Below the pieces are notes generated by a model, which saw only the letters and a list, made by a program, of their open reading frames with translations, was not told where the DNA came from and searched no databases. Shown here one piece after another: positions 27,875 through 34,503 of a stretch of 35,070 nucleotides of DNA (within the stretch, counting starts at the first letter, position 1; every line of letters begins with the position of its first letter). The position numbers were made by a program, and so were the translations under genes. Location: assembly GCF_004521965.1 (NCBI RefSeq), contig NZ_SDGK01000038.1:1-35070 (forward strand). The letters run 5' to 3'. The DNA is from Weissella cibaria (lineage in GTDB: Bacteria > Bacillota > Bacilli > Lactobacillales > Lactobacillaceae).

Positions 27875-28615
27875 TTATATTTCGTTTGCTTCTTCCGCTT
27901 TGATTTCCTTTAATAACTGACGTTCTTCTTTGGTAAAGTCGTAATCAGTTAGTAAATCAGGACGGCGCAAGTATGTCCGACGTAACGCTTCCTTACGCTT
28001 CCATGTCGCAATGTTAGCGTGGTGCCCTGACATCAAAACATCTGGTACCCTCATCCCCCGGAAATCAGCTGGCCGCGTATACTGTGGATACTCCAATAGT
28101 CCCGTTGAAAACGAATCATCAACAGCTGACATTTGGTCACCCAATGCCTCATCAAGTAAGCGTACTGTCGCATCAATTACGACCATCGCCCCCAGTTCAC
28201 CGCCGGTAAGTACAAAGTCACCCAACGAAATTTCATCAGTCACAAGGTTACGGATTCGTTCATCATAGCCCTCGTAGTGACCAGCAATAAAGGTCAAGTG
28301 TTCTTCTTGTGCTAATTCTTCAGCCATCGCTTGACTGAATGTTTTACCAGCCGGATCCATTAGAATCACGCGACCACGTGAACCAGCTTCTGCCTCAATC
28401 GCGCCCATCGCATCAAAGATTGGTTGTGGCATCAGCAACATGCCCTGGCCGCCACCGTAAATTTCATCATCAACCTTGTTGTGCTTATTGTCAGTATAAT
28501 CGCGAAAATCAGTTACCTGAAAGTCAACTAGGCCGCGCTCAATCGTTTTACCAATAATTGATTCACGCATAGGCGTAAACATATTTGGGAATAGACTCAA
28601 TACATCAATGCGCAT
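27875..28615 (-). CDS. trmD: tRNA (guanine-N1)-methyltransferase
   Basis: TrmD methylates G37 next to the anticodon in tRNAs reading CUN, CCN and CGG, preventing +1 frameshifting. The 246-residue SPOUT-fold protein starts [19 protein letters not shown]. It has [16 protein letters not shown], the knot motifs [12 protein letters not shown] and [18 protein letters not shown], and the C-terminal domain with [18 protein letters not shown]. It begins 2 bases after the rimM stop. Intact and standard. Confidence 0.97.
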   Translation of the reverse strand: MRIDVLSLFPNMFTPMRESIIGKTIERGLVDFQVTDFRDYTDNKHNKVDDEIYGGGQGMLLMPQPIFDAMGAIEAEAGSRGRVILMDPAGKTFSQAMAEELAQEEHLTFIAGHYEGYDERIRNLVTDEISLGDFVLTGGELGAMVVIDATVRLLDEALGDQMSAVDDSFSTGLLEYPQYTRPADFRGMRVPDVLMSGHHANIATWKRKEALRRTYLRRPDLLTDYDFTKEERQLLKEIKAEEANEI

Positions 28616-28617
28616 GG

Positions 28618-29121
28618 TTAAATTTCCTCTAACATATCAACCTTGGCTACCCCAGCATCCAAGTCGATTTCCGTGACAACATTTTCAATATATGGGATAA
28701 ACAAATCATCCTGGCCCTTAGCCTTAACCACCCACACATCATTGGCGGGCAATTCCATAATTTCAGCAACCTTGCCCAAAACTTGACCAGTTGCATTATC
28801 AATGACATCTAAGCCCACAATTTCATGGTAGTAGAATTCGTCGTCTGCTAAATCTTGTAGCGCCTCTTCCGGCACCATTAAATCGTGTGTCTTGTATTGC
28901 TCGACCAAATTGATATTTTGCAAATCCTTAAATGACAACAGCACAAATTGCTTGTGATTGCGGACTGTTGCAATCTCAACTTCAACAGGTGACTTGCCAT
29001 CAATAATCAACTTATTTCCCTTTGCAAAACGCTCTTCTGGAAAGTCAGTCGTGGCAATGACACGGACTTCACCACGAATACCGTGGGTGTTCACAATTGT
29101 GCCTACTTTATACAAAGCCAT
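28618..29121 (-). CDS. rimM: 16S rRNA processing protein RimM
   Basis: RimM helps mature the 30S head. The 167-residue product has the N-terminal RimM barrel ([20 protein letters not shown]) and a C-terminal PRC-barrel ([43 protein letters not shown]). It leads a rimM-trmD-rplS operon; rpsP and a KH-domain gene, often in front, are not here since a plus-strand gene lies upstream. AGAGGA precedes the ATG. Confidence 0.96.
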   Translation of the reverse strand: MALYKVGTIVNTHGIRGEVRVIATTDFPEERFAKGNKLIIDGKSPVEVEIATVRNHKQFVLLSFKDLQNINLVEQYKTHDLMVPEEALQDLADDEFYYHEIVGLDVIDNATGQVLGKVAEIMELPANDVWVVKAKGQDDLFIPYIENVVTEIDLDAGVAKVDMLEEI

Positions 29122-29150
29122 ATTTTTTGTATCCTCTAAATTTTATTCAG

Positions 29151-29169
29151 TTTCACGCGTATCGTGAAA
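29151..29169 (-). repeat. short inverted repeat in the rimM leader
   Basis: TTTCACG and CGTGAAA arms of 7 bp with a 5-base spacer lie about 30 bases before the rimM ATG. It could be a leader stem or protein site; unproven. Confidence 0.35.
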
Positions 29170-29281
29170 AATTTCAGTTAATTTGATAACTCCTAGTATA
29201 CCGTAAATATTGTCCCAACTAAACAAGAATTATCTGAGTAACTTTGATACACTTAAGGCATCAAGATTGGGGGATAAAGAC

Positions 29282-29950
29282 ATGAGTATTACTGTCTATA
29301 TGGTTCGACACGGGCAAACATATCTAAACAAATATCGACGCATGCAAGGCTGGACAAATGCACCGCTAACTGAAAAAGGAATTACGGATGCCCTGGCAGC
29401 CGGCGAACGGTTACGCTATGTGCACTTTGCTGGCGCCTATTCGTCTGATTTAGCGCGTGCCGCTGAGACAGCGCGGTTTGTTTTAGACGCGAACCTCACC
29501 TCAGACACCCAAGACTTAGTCGAGTTACCCGACTTCCGGGAACAATTTTTCGGCTCGTTCGACGGTCTGACAGGTGTCGAAGCTGGCGAAGCCCTCGCCG
29601 GCGTACTTGGTTTACCTGCCGATACAACCTATGGCGATTTAATCGGATCACTTGACGGTGATCAACTAATGGATGCCTTTCACCAAGCTGACCCAGCCGG
29701 GGATGCTGAAGATAGCCAGATGTTCTGGACGCGCCTAAACAACGGGTTAGATACCCTACTAACAAAGCATCAAGATGGTGATCGCGTGCTACTAGTTGTC
29801 CATGGTATCTTGCTGATTAATTTGGTTAATCGCTTTGCGGGGGAGGCTTACAAAGGTATTGAACCAGAAAACGGGTCAATTACGACTTGGCAACTTAACG
29901 AAAACGGTTTGCACCTAGAAACCTTTAATGATACAACCACCGAATGGTAA
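29282..29950 (+). CDS. histidine phosphatase family protein (phosphoglycerate mutase-like)
   Basis: A 222-residue phosphatase with the catalytic RHG motif at the N-terminus (ITVYMVRHGQTYLNKYRRMQ), ending GWTNAPLTEKG. It has SSDLARAAETARFVL, the acid loop LPDFREQFFGSFDG and the second catalytic His in LLVVHGILL. The start at 29282 follows GGGGGAT. Members act on varied phosphorylated metabolites, and the long insert around residues 110-155 is not that of glycolytic mutase, so a specific substrate is not assigned. It is transcribed divergently from rimM. Confidence 0.88.
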   Translation: MSITVYMVRHGQTYLNKYRRMQGWTNAPLTEKGITDALAAGERLRYVHFAGAYSSDLARAAETARFVLDANLTSDTQDLVELPDFREQFFGSFDGLTGVEAGEALAGVLGLPADTTYGDLIGSLDGDQLMDAFHQADPAGDAEDSQMFWTRLNNGLDTLLTKHQDGDRVLLVVHGILLINLVNRFAGEAYKGIEPENGSITTWQLNENGLHLETFNDTTTEW

Positions 29951-29982
29951 TAAAAAAGAAGCACTGCGGTGCTTCTTTTTTA
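29951..29982. terminator. bidirectional terminator after the histidine phosphatase
   Basis: GAAGCAC-TGCG-GTGCTTC stem flanked by A and T runs. Confidence 0.9.
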
Positions 29983-29985
29983 TGC

Positions 29986-30390
29986 TTAAATATCATCGTC
30001 ATCACGATACTTGGGTTGCGCTTGGTCTGCTTTATATGCTTGATACGCTTTATAGCTCAAATAACCCACAATAATGATCGCAACCGCTTTCGATGGATCG
30101 ACGTGATATGAATAACTAATTTTTACATCTGTTTTCTTACCATTCGATGTCGCCACCACAACCCCTGCTTAATCGGCTGCGTCTTAATGGGATACTGCTT
30201 GACATAGTCTAATCCCACGAAGTGAATTCCTTGTGACATGCCTTATCGCGGATACCACCAGAAATTGCATACCGAATCCCGACATTTCCATTTTCAACGC
30301 GGTCAAAAAACTTAAACCCACCCAAGATAGCTCAAATGACAACAACACTAATCCAATAAGCTTAACCTGTTTACTTATGAACCCCCCCGT
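29986..30390 (-). pseudogene. SPFH/prohibitin-like membrane protein, remnant with deletions and frameshifts
   Basis: Fragments in different frames match the order of a prohibitin-type protein. These are an N-terminal start region (SKQVKLIGLVLLS, with ATA at 30376-30378 where ATG is expected after a run of G), FDRVENGNVGIRYAISGG, DYVKQYPIKTQPIK, ATSNGKKTDVKISYSYHVDP, then an abrupt jump to a C-terminal helix AIIIVGYLSYKAYQAYKADQ and an acidic tail DDDDI. About 130 codons remain where family members have roughly 270-300, so most of the SPFH domain is gone. The family call rests on the middle segments and is moderate. Confidence 0.5.
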
Positions 30391-30462
30391 ATTATTTATG
30401 ATAAAAGAAATTTTTAGTCACAAGAAATAGTTTATCGTACTTTCGCAATCCTGAATAAAGGC

Positions 30463-30504
30463 AAAAAAATAAGTCGTTACAACCAAATTGGCTATAACGA
30501 CTTC
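30463..30504 (-). terminator. terminator of terC
   Basis: AAGTCGTTA (30471-30479) and TAACGACTT (30494-30502) pair exactly, followed by TTTTTTTG on the minus strand. Confidence 0.85.
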
Positions 30505-30510
30505 ATCTTG

Positions 30511-31467
30511 TTACTTTTTAAATTCATGGCGTGCTTGCACCCGCGCGACAATGACCGAGGCTGCAATCGCCACCACTAATAAACTCACGATGACAATTAA
30601 CGAAGCCATGTTTGAGATTTCAAATGACCAACCAAACATATTACCCCCTTCATTTATCAACATCTTCGCACCGATAAATGCCAGGACAATTGCCAACGCA
30701 TACTTGATGTAGCGAAACATCGGTAATAATTTTGACAAGGCAAAGTATAGCGAACGTAACCCCATAATGGCGAAAATATTCGACGTCACGACGATAAACG
30801 TATCCGTCGTCACTGCTAAGACTGCTGGAATCGAATCAACGGCAAACAATAAATCTGAGGCCTCAATAAAAATCAAAGCGATTAAAAATTGTGTTGCATA
30901 ACGTTTGCCATTTTCCTTCACGATAAAATGTGGCTCGGTAACGTCATCCTTAATCGGCAAAACTTTGCGTAGCCACTTGATAATCGGGCTATCATCCAAA
31001 TTTCGATTGGTCTCTTTTTCGAATAGCATTTTCAGACCTGTATAAACCAAGAAAACACCGAAAATATACATCAGCCACTCAAAACGGTGTAGCAAGGCTG
31101 CCCCACCTAAAATAAAGAGCACACGCATCACTAAGGCACCGAAGACACCCCAGAACAAAATCCGGTGTTGGTACTTTGATGCAATGCCAAAAAAGCTAAA
31201 GACCAAAATGAAGATAAATAAATTATCGACACTTAGTGATTCTTCCAATAGATATCCTGTTACGAAATCTATCGCATGGTCAACCCCAGCAAATAACCAA
31301 ATACCGGCTGCAAAGACAAAGGCTAACCCTACCCAGATACCAGTCATTAATAACGACTTTTTGAACGTTGGTGTCACGTTTTCTTTATTAAAGACACCCA
31401 AATCCAGCGCCAGCATGACCACCACAAAGGCAAAAAATGCGACCCAGATCCATAAACTAACTTCCAT
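30511..31467 (-). CDS. TerC family integral membrane protein
   Basis: A 318-residue protein with eight or nine membrane helices. Conserved acidic residues lie inside helices: LALDLGVFN, LLEESLSVDNLFIFILVFS and the hallmark EASDLLFAVDSIPAVLAVT. TerC-family proteins in Firmicutes are linked to manganese export or metallation of exported proteins as well as tellurite resistance; which applies here is unknown. No clear yybP-ykoY manganese riboswitch was recognised in the leader. It probably forms a single-gene unit with a 3' terminator. Confidence 0.9.
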   Translation of the reverse strand: MEVSLWIWVAFFAFVVVMLALDLGVFNKENVTPTFKKSLLMTGIWVGLAFVFAAGIWLFAGVDHAIDFVTGYLLEESLSVDNLFIFILVFSFFGIASKYQHRILFWGVFGALVMRVLFILGGAALLHRFEWLMYIFGVFLVYTGLKMLFEKETNRNLDDSPIIKWLRKVLPIKDDVTEPHFIVKENGKRYATQFLIALIFIEASDLLFAVDSIPAVLAVTTDTFIVVTSNIFAIMGLRSLYFALSKLLPMFRYIKYALAIVLAFIGAKMLINEGGNMFGWSFEISNMASLIVIVSLLVVAIAASVIVARVQARHEFKK

Positions 31468-31597
31468 GAACGTTTAGCTTCTTTCTATTAAGGTTAATAG
31501 ACATTAAGCGTCTACTTTCAATACGCAATGATAGTCATCTCAGTCACAAAATGCAAACACTAGCCCCAATTCGTAACGCGACTATAACCATTTCACC

Positions 31598-31634
31598 GCA
31601 AAAAAGAGCCACCCCAGATAGGTTAGCTCTTTTA
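31598..31634. terminator. hairpin terminator after a 16-codon minigene
   Basis: AAGAGC (31604-31609) pairs with GCTCTT (31626-31631) with further weaker pairing, flanked by an A run at left and T-rich sequence at right. It could work in either direction but has the better T run on the minus strand. Confidence 0.6.
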
Positions 31635-31659
31635 AGAAATTCAAAACTTAATACCCAAA

Positions 31660-31710
31660 TTACTTTGAGAACTTCACTTTTAAGCGAAGAGACTTTTTTA
31701 ATTCATCCAT
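31660..31710 (-). CDS. possible 16-residue basic peptide with consensus ribosome site
   Basis: The reading frame MDELKKSLRLKVKFSK is preceded, 8 bases upstream, by AGGAGG (31719-31724), a full consensus site, and is followed about 30 bases later by a terminator-like hairpin. Net charge is positive with five Lys and one Arg. It has no family match that I know. It could be a leader peptide, a small regulator or toxin, or the start of a once longer gene truncated by decay. It lies beside the operator-like palindrome at 31757. Confidence 0.4.
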   Translation of the reverse strand: MDELKKSLRLKVKFSK

Positions 31711-31729
31711 CTTCACAACCTCCTGTCTG

Positions 31730-31774
31730 TTTATTTATCAAGTACAAGTCGCTTTATTTATCACGTGTGATAAA
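31730..31774. promoter_or_regulatory. operator-like palindrome O1 with an adjacent direct repeat
   Basis: TTTATCAC-GT-GTGATAAA (31757-31774) is a perfect 8-2-8 palindrome. A half-site copy, TTTATTTATCAMG, occurs at 31730 and 31753, 23 bases apart. It lies upstream of the minigene on the minus strand. A repressor operator is inferred. Confidence 0.5.
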
Positions 31775-31889
31775 CTGTAAGCAGAAAGAAAACTCCTAAT
31801 AAAGCCCCGTTACATTAACGTTTCTCGCCAAAGATTGTTAATAATGTAGCTCGTTTTTTAGGGCTTAAATTACTTGATGAGTTAATCAA

Positions 31890-31923
31890 TAAATCACTGG
31901 TGATAAAAACGCAAGTGTTTATC
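31890..31923. promoter_or_regulatory. operator-like palindrome O2 and overlapping inverted repeat
   Basis: TAAATCAC-TG-GTGATAAA (31890-31907) matches O1 at 14 of 18 positions and shares its ATCAC-N2-GTGAT core. An overlapping inverted repeat, GATAAA at 31902 with TTTATC at 31918-31923, adds a third possible site. It lies 60-80 bases before the repressor start codon. Confidence 0.5.
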
Positions 31924-31968
31924 GACCATTCGTGCTGATTTATTTTCTCTTTATTAGGAGAATCACTA

Positions 31969-32304
31969 ATGAAACCACTCGACAGCGTTAAAGAACTAGC
32001 CAAAAAACGTGACTGGTCATTGCAAAAAGTTGCTACGGAAGCCGTAATTGGAATAAATTCAACATACAGATGGTCAAGTAAGCTCCCCTTCTACAAACTA
32101 GTTGCAAGCCGTGGCAGACGTCCTCGGCGTATCAGTAGATTGCCTATTAGGTAACACTGATGAGATGCACAGTAATAAGAAGGATACCCCAGATGATTTA
32201 AAAGATTTTATTGATTCTATCCCATCCTTAAATACGATTGTAAGGATATACCAGAGGCAGAAATGCGTATTATCCGCCGAATTTTGAAGGATATTGATGA
32301 TTGA
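31969..32304 (+). pseudogene. XRE-family (CI-like) repressor, frameshifted twice
   Basis: A helix-turn-helix repressor of the type paired with ImmA proteases. AGGAG lies 8 bases before ATG 31969. The product begins MKPLDSVKELAKKRDWSLQK and has the HTH (VATEAVIGINSTYRWSSKLP). The frame then shifts near 32095, and KLQAVADVLGVSVDCLLGNT, the typical second half of the XRE domain, continues in the next frame to DDLKDFIDSIPS. A second shift near 32240 leads to KDIPEAEMRIIRRILKDIDD and TGA at 32302-32304, overlapping the immA-like start. Without the repressor the element cannot keep itself silent by this route. Confidence 0.75.
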
Positions 32305-32695
32305 CCTTATAAACTACCTTAATATCATTTCTAATAGAAATGATATTAAGGTAGTTTATAGCCAAGAGTTGGACGCCTATACACCCGATCTAAGTGTTCC
32401 ATCACAACGTAAGATTATTATCAATAGAAAGAGTAATAACAACGTGTCAGTGGCATTTAGATTAGCTCATGAGTTATCGCACATTTTATTTGGTAGTGTT
32501 GAGCAAAATCGTGTTTATGCCTTTTCTATCGGGGCAACGAAATCATCAGAACGAATTGCACACGAACAAGCGATGCACATGATTGTTAAGTACGTCTTCC
32601 AAGATACCCCGTCGAATATCGAAACTACGTTAATTTTATGGAAGTATTGGGACTACCTTCCTGCTTTAAAGATGTGGCTCGCGAAGCCGTTATGA
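32297..32695 (+). CDS. ImmA/IrrE family metallopeptidase
   Basis: In phages and ICEs such proteases cleave the XRE repressor to release the element; ICEBs1 ImmA is the model. The 132-residue product has the zinc site HELSH at residues 58-62 within AFRLAHELSHILFG. A further Glu lies in RIAHEQAMHMIVKYVF, the expected third-ligand helix. The ATG at 32297 follows GAAGGA and overlaps the repressor stop by 8 bases, suggesting coupled translation. Codons 5-21 contain a perfect 24-bp inverted repeat (32308-32360), which is highly unusual. The frame is open and complete. Confidence 0.82.
   Translation: MIDLINYLNIISNRNDIKVVYSQELDAYTPDLSVPSQRKIIINRKSNNNVSVAFRLAHELSHILFGSVEQNRVYAFSIGATKSSERIAHEQAMHMIVKYVFQDTPSNIETTLILWKYWDYLPALKMWLAKPL
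32308..32360. repeat. perfect 24-bp inverted repeat with 5-base loop inside immA-like gene
   Basis: Bases 32308-32331 and 32337-32360 are exact reverse complements around TAATA. The stem starts 11 bases after the A of the immA-like ATG. In mRNA it would form a very stable hairpin in the initiation region. Confidence 0.97.
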
Positions 32696-32778
32696 ATGCA
32701 TAAAAAAGCCACCAGTTAAGCTGGCATACAATACGTGCAGATAGGAATCACGTTAAAAGCTTAAGGAGTATTGGTTCA

Positions 32779-33513
32779 ATGAAATATGGTAAACATGTTA
32801 TTGTTGTTCTTGCGATTGCAGTGATTGGTACTGATGGTGCTTTGGTAGTATTCCATAATGGCCATCAAGAGGAAACTTCTAGCGCGAAAATCAAGTATCA
32901 CAGCACTGAAAAATCTGCTTCAACTAAACAATCATCAACCAGTAATAAAACATTATCAAGTAGTGTCAAACAACAAACAAGCACTTCCCCTGACAGTTCG
33001 TTGGATTCCGCTGTTAGCTCTGAGATTGCATCATCTGCTTTACCCACTGGCAATACTGATACACAAACAGATATAACTGATACAACAGATACACAAATTA
33101 ACCAACAGCCAGCACAAACCGATACAGCAGATACACAAATTAACCAACAGCCAGCACAAACCAATACAGCAGATACACAAGTAACTGTCGATTCACAGAA
33201 TGACGGTTCAAATGTCCCTTATGATAATGGTGATCCTAACACGGATATTCACTCATTTATCAACAAGTACGGTACTACACCTGCTGGCTGGCTAGTACAA
33301 AATAAAGGTATGTCAGTTAAAGATGCTCTAGCTGCTACGCCTAACAACATGCAAACTTCTGGTGAAATTCAAGATGAGTACATGTATGATCAAGGACAAG
33401 ACCCCGTTCAAGCTTACCAAGATGCTCAAAACAGCGGTGACGTACAAGAAAATACTGACAAAGGTACCCAACCAAGTGACGATAACACTGTTTGGTCAGA
33501 TGCCACAGAATAA
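32779..33513 (+). CDS. Ser/Thr/Gln-rich exported protein with tandem repeats (prophage-linked)
   Basis: A 244-residue protein. The N-terminal hydrophobic helix (HVIVVLAIAVIGTDGALVVF) is probably an uncleaved anchor, and there is no lipobox Cys. A long Ser/Thr-rich extracellular region follows to about residue 90, then two copies of a 14-residue repeat (DTQINQQPAQT core) and part of a third. The C-terminal domain is compact (IHSFINKYGTTPAGWLVQNK, TSGEIQDEYMYDQGQDPVQA). AAGGAG precedes the ATG. Genes in this spot, between a repressor/ImmA pair and integrase, are often superinfection-exclusion or other lysogenic conversion genes. I see no specific match, so the role is open. Confidence 0.7.
   Translation: MKYGKHVIVVLAIAVIGTDGALVVFHNGHQEETSSAKIKYHSTEKSASTKQSSTSNKTLSSSVKQQTSTSPDSSLDSAVSSEIASSALPTGNTDTQTDITDTTDTQINQQPAQTDTADTQINQQPAQTNTADTQVTVDSQNDGSNVPYDNGDPNTDIHSFINKYGTTPAGWLVQNKGMSVKDALAATPNNMQTSGEIQDEYMYDQGQDPVQAYQDAQNSGDVQENTDKGTQPSDDNTVWSDATE
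33082..33180 (+). repeat. 42-bp tandem repeat, two full copies plus 15 bp
   Basis: Units begin at 33082, 33124 and 33166 (the last partial), nearly identical, each encoding 14 residues in frame. Copy number may vary between strains by slippage. Confidence 0.9.
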
Positions 33514-33543
33514 AATAGCCACCTGTTACGGTGGCACAGTTTT
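33514..33543 (+). terminator. terminator of the repeat-protein gene
   Basis: GCCACC-TGTTAC-GGTGGC stem (33518-33535) followed by a T-rich stretch (ACAGTTTT), directly after the stop. Confidence 0.65.
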
Positions 33544-33549
33544 GATAAA

Positions 33550-33750
33550 TTATTTGAATAGATCGGAAATACTAAAAGTGGTCTTCTTATAGACTTTGTT
33601 ATAAGATGCCTGCTTAGGGTCTGTTAACCAGCCCATGCCCTTCTGCCCCTACCCTGGAATAATTGCCTTCTTAACTGCTCGTTTAGCCTTACCAGTAGTC
33701 CTAACTTTAATAGAACGCATGGGGCTTGGCTTCCGCATACCAAATTTCAT
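33550..33750 (-). pseudogene. small basic phage-type protein with one in-frame stop
   Basis: Reading minus-strand from ATG 33750: MKFGMRKPSPMRSIKVRTTG, then KAKRAVKKAIIPG, a TAG at about 33649-33651, then GQKGMGWLTDPKQASYNKVY, KKTTFSISDLFK and TAA at 33550. Lys/Arg-rich proteins with the GKKGMGW...NKVYxKTTF pattern are common next to the immunity region of lactic acid bacterial prophages; relatives usually have Tyr near the stop position. Function unknown. Single-lesion pseudogene, opposite in strand to its neighbours. Confidence 0.65.
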
Positions 33751-33952
33751 ACTTCAAATATCTCCATCAGCCAGAATATCGTTAACAATATTTTGTTACA
33801 ACAAAAAATGCGCACATCCTGCGACCAAACAAGGAAATGTGCGCGTTATCCAAAACAGAACATCACTGTCCTATTTACGTATTTAATTGTATCAGACCTA
33901 GGCATGTCTTTAAACTGTCTAAAATTTCTATGCAAAGGTTAGGTTTAAACTA
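33751..33952. other. spacer before the integrase remnant, with minus-strand terminator-like stem
   Basis: GCGCACAT and ATGTGCGC (33810-33842) form a stem with a T run on the minus strand at 33801-33807. The rest holds the presumed integrase promoter and a weak AGGTT ribosome site. No gene is seen. Confidence 0.5.
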
Positions 33953-34503
33953 ATGGCAAGTATAACTAAACGGCAACAAGTGGCGCGCTCGTGCATCTTA
34001 TATTGATGCCAAAGGAGAACGCCAAGACCCCAGTAAGACGTTCGATACAGAGCGTGAAGCTACTGAATGGGCTGCCAAGCTCGAAACACAAATCATTGAC
34101 GGCGCTGACGTCAACGCAGGAAAGCTCACCTTTCCAGCTTATTTCAGGAATTGGATTGAAACAACCAAGCAAGGCACTGTCCGTGCATCTACCTACACTC
34201 GATACACAACTACTGCTAACCTAATTGATCAGGTATTCACTGGTATAATCATGGAGAAGCTGACAATGTTGAGCCTACAAAAGGAGCTAAACGTATTTGG
34301 TGTAACCCATTCAAAGAAGTATGCCCGTAACATTCTAACTTTGATTAAGACGTCATTACGTGATGCTTACCTTGACGGCATCATCAAGCGTGGCATTTTT
34401 ACTCGTCTTCAACCAGCCGGTCAAGTAGTTGATAAAGGTGAGGTTCTAAAATATTTGGTGCTGATGACCACTCGCTAACGCGATTGGTTGTTGGTACCTT
34501 TTT
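33953..34503 (+). pseudogene. phage-type tyrosine integrase, N-terminal part only
   Basis: ATG 33953 gives MASITKR, then a frameshift near 33975 leads to GNKWRARASYIDAKGERQ, the AP2-like arm-binding domain of phage integrases. The core-binding domain follows (FPAYFRNWIETTKQGTVRAS, TYTRYTTTANLIDQVF, NILTLIKTSLRDAYLDGIIK). A second frameshift near 34450 continues as IFGADDHSLTRLVVGTF, where the catalytic domain should begin, and the gene is then cut by the IS. The Arg...HxxR...Tyr catalytic residues are absent, so the element cannot excise itself. Plus-strand order repressor-immA-int is that of a prophage or ICE left end. Confidence 0.85.

Noticed and set aside
31468-31600. Possible yybP-ykoY manganese riboswitch in the terC leader
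   Set aside because: The conserved loop elements of that riboswitch could not be found; only a simple leader is seen.
31551-31799. Plus-strand frame of 82 residues between terC and the repressor
   Set aside because: It has no ribosome site, reads through a terminator hairpin and operator palindrome, and is opposite to the better supported minigene.
31815-32003. Minus-strand frame of 62 residues ending NLSPKKRATLLTIFGEKR, overlapping the repressor start
   Set aside because: The C-terminal part looks protein-like, but no start codon with a ribosome site was found and the frame overlaps the repressor start and operator. Kept out as unsupported; a truncated gene tail is possible.
32900-33190. 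Repeats considered as a CRISPR array
   Set aside because: The two adjacent 42-bp units have no spacers and lie in frame in a coding gene, so they are protein repeats.
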